The translations under genes were made by a program, and so were the position numbers. Below, piece by piece: positions 60,216 to 64,000 of a stretch of DNA of 64,000 nucleotides (position 1 is its first letter; every line of letters starts with the position of its first letter). The stretch covers positions 186,001-250,000 of the forward strand of contig JBJDYV010000098.1 in NCBI GenBank assembly GCA_051867655.1. The letters are read 5' to 3'. This DNA comes from JAJPXI01 sp051867655 (GTDB lineage Bacteria > Bacillota > Clostridia > Oscillospirales > Oscillospiraceae). The notes under the pieces are model-generated. The model made no database searches and had not been told where the DNA came from. It saw nothing but the letters and a program-made list of their open reading frames with translations.

Positions 60216-60797
60216 TTATCTCTTATAAATGACCTGATCGATCAGGCCGAACTCCTTTGCCTCTTCCGCGGACATGAAGTTGTCGCGCTCGCAGGCAGCG
60301 GTGACTTCCTCCACGCTGCGGCCGGTATTCTCGGCCAGGATCTGATTCATCCGCTTCTTAATGGTCTCCAACCGCTTCAGGTGGATAACCATATCGGTGA
60401 TCTGCCCCTGAGTACCGGCGGAGGGCTGGTGGATCATGATCTCAGCGTTGGGCAGGGCCAGACGGCGGCCCTTGGTTCCGGCAGAAAGCAGGAAAGCGCC
60501 CATGGATGCGGCCATACCGACGCAGATGGTGGAAACATCACACTTGATATACTGCATGGTATCATAGATCGCCATGCCGTCGGTGACGGAACCGCCGGGG
60601 CTGTTAATGTAAAACTGGATCTCCTTGTCGGGATCCTGCGCTTCCAGGTAAAGCAGCTGCGCCACGACCAAGCTGGCTGTTGTAGCGTTGACCTCTTCTC
60701 CCAGAAAGATGATCCGGTCATTGAGCAGACGGGAGAAAATGTCATAGGACCGCTCCCCCCGGTTGGTTTGCTCTACTACATAAGGGACTAAACTCAT
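60216..60797 (-). CDS. clpP: ATP-dependent Clp protease proteolytic subunit
   Basis: 193-aa ClpP, the barrel protease working with ClpX. The catalytic triad is at canonical positions: Ser98 in GMAASMGAFLL, His123 in IMIHQPSAG and Asp172 in ERDNFMSAEEA. The N-terminal hydrophobic VPYVVEQTNRGERSYDIFSR is standard. Lies between tig and clpX, the common order tig-clpP-clpX. Confidence 0.99.
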   Translation of the reverse strand: MSLVPYVVEQTNRGERSYDIFSRLLNDRIIFLGEEVNATTASLVVAQLLYLEAQDPDKEIQFYINSPGGSVTDGMAIYDTMQYIKCDVSTICVGMAASMGAFLLSAGTKGRRLALPNAEIMIHQPSAGTQGQITDMVIHLKRLETIKKRMNQILAENTGRSVEEVTAACERDNFMSAEEAKEFGLIDQVIYKR

Positions 60798-60885
60798 GGG
60801 TCGATTCTCCTTTTAAAATGGGCGCGGAAAGGATTAACTTCCGTGCCGGTCAGTCATACAAAAAGTATATCCGGCCGCAGGAAAC

Positions 60886-62433
60886 TTATTCCTCGGTTTT
60901 CTTGGCGGTGGTCTTCTTCGCGGCAGGCTTCTTGGCGGCGGGCTTCTCCTCGCCCTCTTCAGCCTTCTTGGCGGTGGTCTTCTTGGCAGCAGGCTTTTCC
61001 TCGCCGTCTTCCGCCTTCTTGGCCGCAGGCTTCTTCGCAGTTGTGGTCTTCTTGGCGGCGGGCTTCTCCTCGCCATCCTCAGCCTTCTTCGCGGTGGTCT
61101 TCTTTGCAGCAGGCTTCTTGGCGGCGGGCTTCTCCTCAACTTCCTCGGCCTTCTTGGGGGCCTCGCCCACCTTGCCGCTGTCGATCACAAGACGCTGGGC
61201 CTTGCGCAGCGCCAGATCCTTCTTCAGTTCCTCCGCCACGATCAGCTCCTTGACCTTGTCGATCTCCATGGTGTACTGCTCAGCCAGCTTCTTGAACTCT
61301 TCCTCCAGCTCTTCGTCGGATGCAGCCAGGTTCTCAGCGGCGGCAATCGCCTCCAGAGCCAGGTTGGCCTTAATGCTGGCGATGGCATTGGGACGCATCT
61401 GGGCCTTCATGGTGTTGACGTCGGTGCCCATGTACTTCAGATACTCCTCAAAGGGAATACCCTGGTTGGAAATGCGCTGGGCAAAATCCTGCAGCATCTC
61501 GTCGGTGCGGTAATCCACCATGGCGTCGGGCAGTTCGACCTCCATGTTGTCGCAGACCTGCTCCATCAGAGCGTTCTCATACGTGCGATCAATGTCGTCC
61601 TGACGGCGCTGGCGCAGCTTCTCGCCCAGATCCTTCTTCAGCTCCTCCAGAGTCTCAAACTCGGACACATCCTTGGCAAACTCGTCGTCCAGAGTGGGAG
61701 CAACCTTCTCCTTGACCTCGTGCACCTTGACCTTGAAGACCGCGGGCTGATTGGCCAGCTCGGCGGGATACTCCTTGGGGAAGGTGATGTCGACGTCCTT
61801 CTCATCGCCGGCCTTTACGCCGACCAGAGCATCTTCAAAACCGGGGACAAAGGTGTGGGAACCCAGCTCCAGGTCATAGTTGGTGCCCTGACCGCCCTCG
61901 AAAGGCTTGCCGTCCTTGTAGCCGTCAAAGTCGATCACGACGGTATCGCCCAGCTTGGCCTCCCGCTCGACGGAAACCAGACGGGTCGCGCGCTCGACCA
62001 GAGGATTCATCTCCCGCTCGATGTCTGCCTCGGTCACCTCGACCTCGGGCTTGGGAGCGGCCAGGCCCTTGTACTCACCCAGCTTGACCTCGGGCTTCAC
62101 CGTAACGGTAGCCTTGAAGGTCAGGCCCTCAGGACCAACGGAGACGATCTCAACAGAAGGATAAGCCACGACATCCAGATTCTGCTCCTGGATGGCCTCG
62201 GCATAAGCAGTGGGATAGACAGCGTCAACGGCATCCTCGTAGAACACGCTGGCTCCGTACATGCTCTCAATGATCTTCCGGGGAGCCTTGCCCTTGCGGA
62301 AGCCGGGAACAGAAATGCTTCCCTTATTCTTACGATAGGCCTTTTCGACCGCGGCGTCGAAGTCCTCCGCGGAAACCTCGATGACCAGCTCTACCGTGCT
62401 GTTCTCTTTTTTCTCTGCACTCTTGACGTTCAT
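60886..62433 (-). CDS. tig: Trigger factor with Lys/Ala repeat tail
   Basis: 515-aa ribosome-bound chaperone and prolyl isomerase. N-domain with the ribosome-binding loop VPGFRKGKAPRKIIESMYG; FKBP-like domain from about residue 160 (LGDTVVIDFDGYKDGKPFEG); C-terminal chaperone arms to about residue 430. The last 85 residues are four imperfect copies of a EEKPAAKK-TTAKK-AEDG unit, strongly basic with acidic breaks, like a histone-H1-type tail. Usual TF length is about 430, so this tail is an addition. ATG 62433 has GGAGG 6 nt upstream; the longer frame (62472) is rejected. Confidence 0.97.
   Translation of the reverse strand: MNVKSAEKKENSTVELVIEVSAEDFDAAVEKAYRKNKGSISVPGFRKGKAPRKIIESMYGASVFYEDAVDAVYPTAYAEAIQEQNLDVVAYPSVEIVSVGPEGLTFKATVTVKPEVKLGEYKGLAAPKPEVEVTEADIEREMNPLVERATRLVSVEREAKLGDTVVIDFDGYKDGKPFEGGQGTNYDLELGSHTFVPGFEDALVGVKAGDEKDVDITFPKEYPAELANQPAVFKVKVHEVKEKVAPTLDDEFAKDVSEFETLEELKKDLGEKLRQRRQDDIDRTYENALMEQVCDNMEVELPDAMVDYRTDEMLQDFAQRISNQGIPFEEYLKYMGTDVNTMKAQMRPNAIASIKANLALEAIAAAENLAASDEELEEEFKKLAEQYTMEIDKVKELIVAEELKKDLALRKAQRLVIDSGKVGEAPKKAEEVEEKPAAKKPAAKKTTAKKAEDGEEKPAAKKTTTAKKPAAKKAEDGEEKPAAKKTTAKKAEEGEEKPAAKKPAAKKTTAKKTEE
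60889..61143 (-). repeat. Imperfect coding repeats in the trigger factor tail
   Basis: About 255 bp of repeated Lys/Ala/Glu codons, units of 17-24 codons sharing EEKPAAKK and TTAKK. On the plus strand it gives a spurious hydrophobic reading frame. Confidence 0.85.
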
Positions 62434-62526
62434 GTTTGTCCTCCATTCGGGCCGAAACCGACCCATTATCATAAATCCTTGCTATTCTATCAGAAATATT
62501 TGAATATTTCCACTCTTTTTTTCAAT

Positions 62527-63204
62527 TCACGGCAAGATTTTTTTCGGTTGAAAATCCAAGTAGTCGGCAGCGACCAAATGATACTCCACACAGTGATACG
62601 TTCCCTCCATCGCCAGGCGATGGCTTCCGCCATGCAAATGGCCGTAATAGCAGGCCTTGACTTGATACCGCTCCAGCAGCTCGATGATCTCCTGACAGGT
62701 ATACCCCTGATAGCGGGGCGGATAGTGAAGGAAGCAGAGCTTCTCCCTCTCCCCCGCCGCTTTCAGCGACGTCTCCAGCCGGATCAGCTCCCGGTTGAAT
62801 ACCTTGGGATCGCCGTGTTCCTCAAAAAACCAGCCCCGCGTTCCGCACAGGGCGGTCTCCTCGTAAAAATAGCAGTTGTTATGCAGCAGTTGGAAGGTGT
62901 CAAAGCCCTTTTCGGCAAAAAAACGGTTCATTTTTGCCGCCGTGGTCCACCAGTAGTCATGGTTGCCCTTCAGCAGCAGCTTGCGCCCGGGCAGAGCGTT
63001 CAGGAATTCGAAGTCAGCCTCCGCCTGCTCCAGGCTCATGCCCCAGGACAAATCGCCGCAGAGCACCACTGTGTCCTCCGGCTCCACCACAGAAAACCCT
63101 TCCCGCAGCTTGTCCACATAATTTTCCCAAGCACCGCCGAACACATCCATGGGCTTGTTAACACCCAGGGACAAATGGGGGTCGCCGATGGCATACAGCG
63201 CCAA
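62527..63204 (-). CDS. Calcineurin-like metallophosphoesterase
   Basis: 225-aa phosphoesterase of the MPP superfamily. Metal ligands are visible in YAIGDPHLSL (Asp, His), VVLCGDLSWGM (Asp), LLKGNHDYWW (Asn, His), CFLHYPPRY (His) and ACYYGHLHGGSHR (His-x-His). It is close to the Clostridia YmdB-independent, stand-alone group annotated serine/threonine phosphatase, but the true substrate (phosphoprotein, nucleotide or other) is unknown. It lies 9 nt after thrC on the same strand. Confidence 0.92.
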   Translation of the reverse strand: MALYAIGDPHLSLGVNKPMDVFGGAWENYVDKLREGFSVVEPEDTVVLCGDLSWGMSLEQAEADFEFLNALPGRKLLLKGNHDYWWTTAAKMNRFFAEKGFDTFQLLHNNCYFYEETALCGTRGWFFEEHGDPKVFNRELIRLETSLKAAGEREKLCFLHYPPRYQGYTCQEIIELLERYQVKACYYGHLHGGSHRLAMEGTYHCVEYHLVAADYLDFQPKKILP

Positions 63205-63213
63205 AGGATCACC

Positions 63214-64000
63214 TCAGTTCAGCATTTCCATGACCTTGTCCACCATATGCTCCTTGGTGACATTGTCCTGGAAACGCACTTTCTTGCTCTTCAGGGCCGC
63301 CAGAGGTGCCGGCGCGGGCACGCCGGTGAGATCAGCCAGCTGATCCAGAATGTCCGTCCCCTCCGCCAGGTCGGTGACGCCCAGAGCTCCCAGCACGCTG
63401 TCGCAGAACTTGAACGGGCTTGCGGTGGACACCACAACCGTGGGGGTCTCGTCCCCGGTCTCCTTCCGGTACTGATCCAGCACATCGAAAGCCACGGCGG
63501 TATGGGGGTCGATCAGATACCCGTGCTCCTTCCACATCCGCCCGATGACCTTCTGGGTCTGCGCATCGTCGCAGAAGCCGGCGGCAAACAGGCTTTCCAG
63601 CTTCCGGCGGATGGTGGGGGAAACGGTGTATTTGCCCGCGGAGGACAACTCAGACATATACTGGCGCACCAGCGCGTCATCCTGACCGGACAGATCAAAA
63701 ATCAGCCGCTCCAGATTGGAGGAGATCAGAATGTCCATAGAGGGAGACATGGTGGTATAGAATTTCCGGTTGCGGTCATAGACGCCGGTCTTCAAAAAGT
63801 CAGTGAGCACGTTGTTGCTGTTGGACGCGCAGATGAGCTTCGCGATAGGCAGCCCCATCTGCTTGGCGTAATAGGCAGCCAAAATGTTACCGAAATTGCC
63901 CGTGGGCACACACACGTTGATCGCATCGCCGTCCTGGATCACGCCGTCCCGGAGCAGATCGCAGTAGGAGGAGATATAGTAGACAATCTGCGGCAGCACA
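63214..64000 (-). CDS. thrC: Threonine synthase, N-terminal part beyond window
   Basis: C-terminal 261 residues of a PLP-dependent threonine synthase that turns O-phosphohomoserine into threonine. The visible LPQIVYYISSYCDLL, the phosphate-binding VCVPTGNFGNILAAYYAKQMGLP and DPHTAVAFDVLDQY segments mark the long (E. coli/fungal-like) ThrC type, whose PLP Lys lies upstream outside the window. The frame stays open to the right edge; the first visible GTG is an internal Val, not a start. Confidence 0.95.
   Translation of the reverse strand, partial: VLPQIVYYISSYCDLLRDGVIQDGDAINVCVPTGNFGNILAAYYAKQMGLPIAKLICASNSNNVLTDFLKTGVYDRNRKFYTTMSPSMDILISSNLERLIFDLSGQDDALVRQYMSELSSAGKYTVSPTIRRKLESLFAAGFCDDAQTQKVIGRMWKEHGYLIDPHTAVAFDVLDQYRKETGDETPTVVVSTASPFKFCDSVLGALGVTDLAEGTDILDQLADLTGVPAPAPLAALKSKKVRFQDNVTKEHMVDKVMEMLN

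Noticed and set aside
60818..61513. Plus-strand hydrophobic repeat protein opposite tig
   Set aside because: Its Phe/Ala/Val repeats are the antisense reading of the Lys/Ala tail codons of trigger factor.

Overview
The window is about 64 kb of a moderately GC-rich chromosome with short intergenic gaps, strong AGGAGG-type Shine-Dalgarno (SD) sites and many intrinsic terminators. It carries many endospore genes (yunB, cwlD-type amidase, a CotJA-CotJB fusion plus cotJC, sigH, a spoIIM-like gene, a spoIID-like gene), a four-subunit 2-oxoacid:ferredoxin oxidoreductase, and the six-cysteine peptide (SCIFF) with its radical-SAM maturase. This combination points to an anaerobic, spore-forming member of the Clostridia; gene content and GC suggest the Oscillospiraceae (Oscillibacter/Flavonifractor-like), which is an inference. 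No rRNA, tRNA, CRISPR array, phage or insertion sequence was found.

Layout. 1-6.2 kb (+): two M42 peptidases (the first cut by the window edge), a methionine gamma-lyase-family PLP enzyme, yunB, ligA and a cell-wall amidase. 6.3-9.0 kb (-): korDABC. 9.2-17.2 kb (+): molybdate uptake and molybdenum cofactor operon modABC-moeA-(MPT-binding)-moaA-mobB/moaC-moaB-moaE behind a structured leader that looks like a Moco-type riboswitch. 17.2-18.3 kb (-): cotJ spore-coat genes. 18.4-22.0 kb (+): cwlD, radA, a 34-aa membrane peptide, a predicted three-way-junction RNA and a Xer recombinase. 22.0-27.7 kb (-): amidase, zinc-ribbon protein, sigH, glmM, an SdpI-family protein, ruvCAB. 27.8 kb (+): ridA. 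28.3-33.1 kb (-): ppx-ppk with PhoP-box-like repeats upstream, xerD, spoIIM-like gene. 33.2-40.6 kb (-): proC, then spoIID-like/queA/tgt/yajC/TIGR04086-type/scfA/scfB. 40.9-43.7 kb (+): asd-dapA-dapB. 43.7-47.9 kb (-): aspartate-type aminotransferase and leuCDB. 48.0 kb (+): a Crp/Fnr regulator. 48.7-54.9 kb (-): a his operon (hisZG fusion-D-B-H-A-F-I-E). 55.0-62.4 kb (-): tig-clpP-clpX-lon-engB-FAH protein. 62.5-64.0 kb (-): phosphoesterase and threonine synthase (cut by the window edge).

How it works together. The modABC/moa block takes up molybdate and turns GTP into cofactor. The asd-dapAB, leuCDB, his and thrC genes are amino-acid biosynthesis; the first also feeds peptidoglycan and spore dipicolinate. 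tig-clpP-clpX-lon is a proteostasis block. The scfA-scfB pair makes a thioether-bridged peptide.

Most notable are: the riboswitch-like leader before modA; the 104-nt three-way junction before a recombinase that has no SD; gene fusions HisZ-HisG, MobB-MoaC and CotJA-CotJB; a Lys/Ala repeat tail on trigger factor; a GC-rich palindromic block forming the end of clpX; and four places where an SD lies in one arm of a hairpin.
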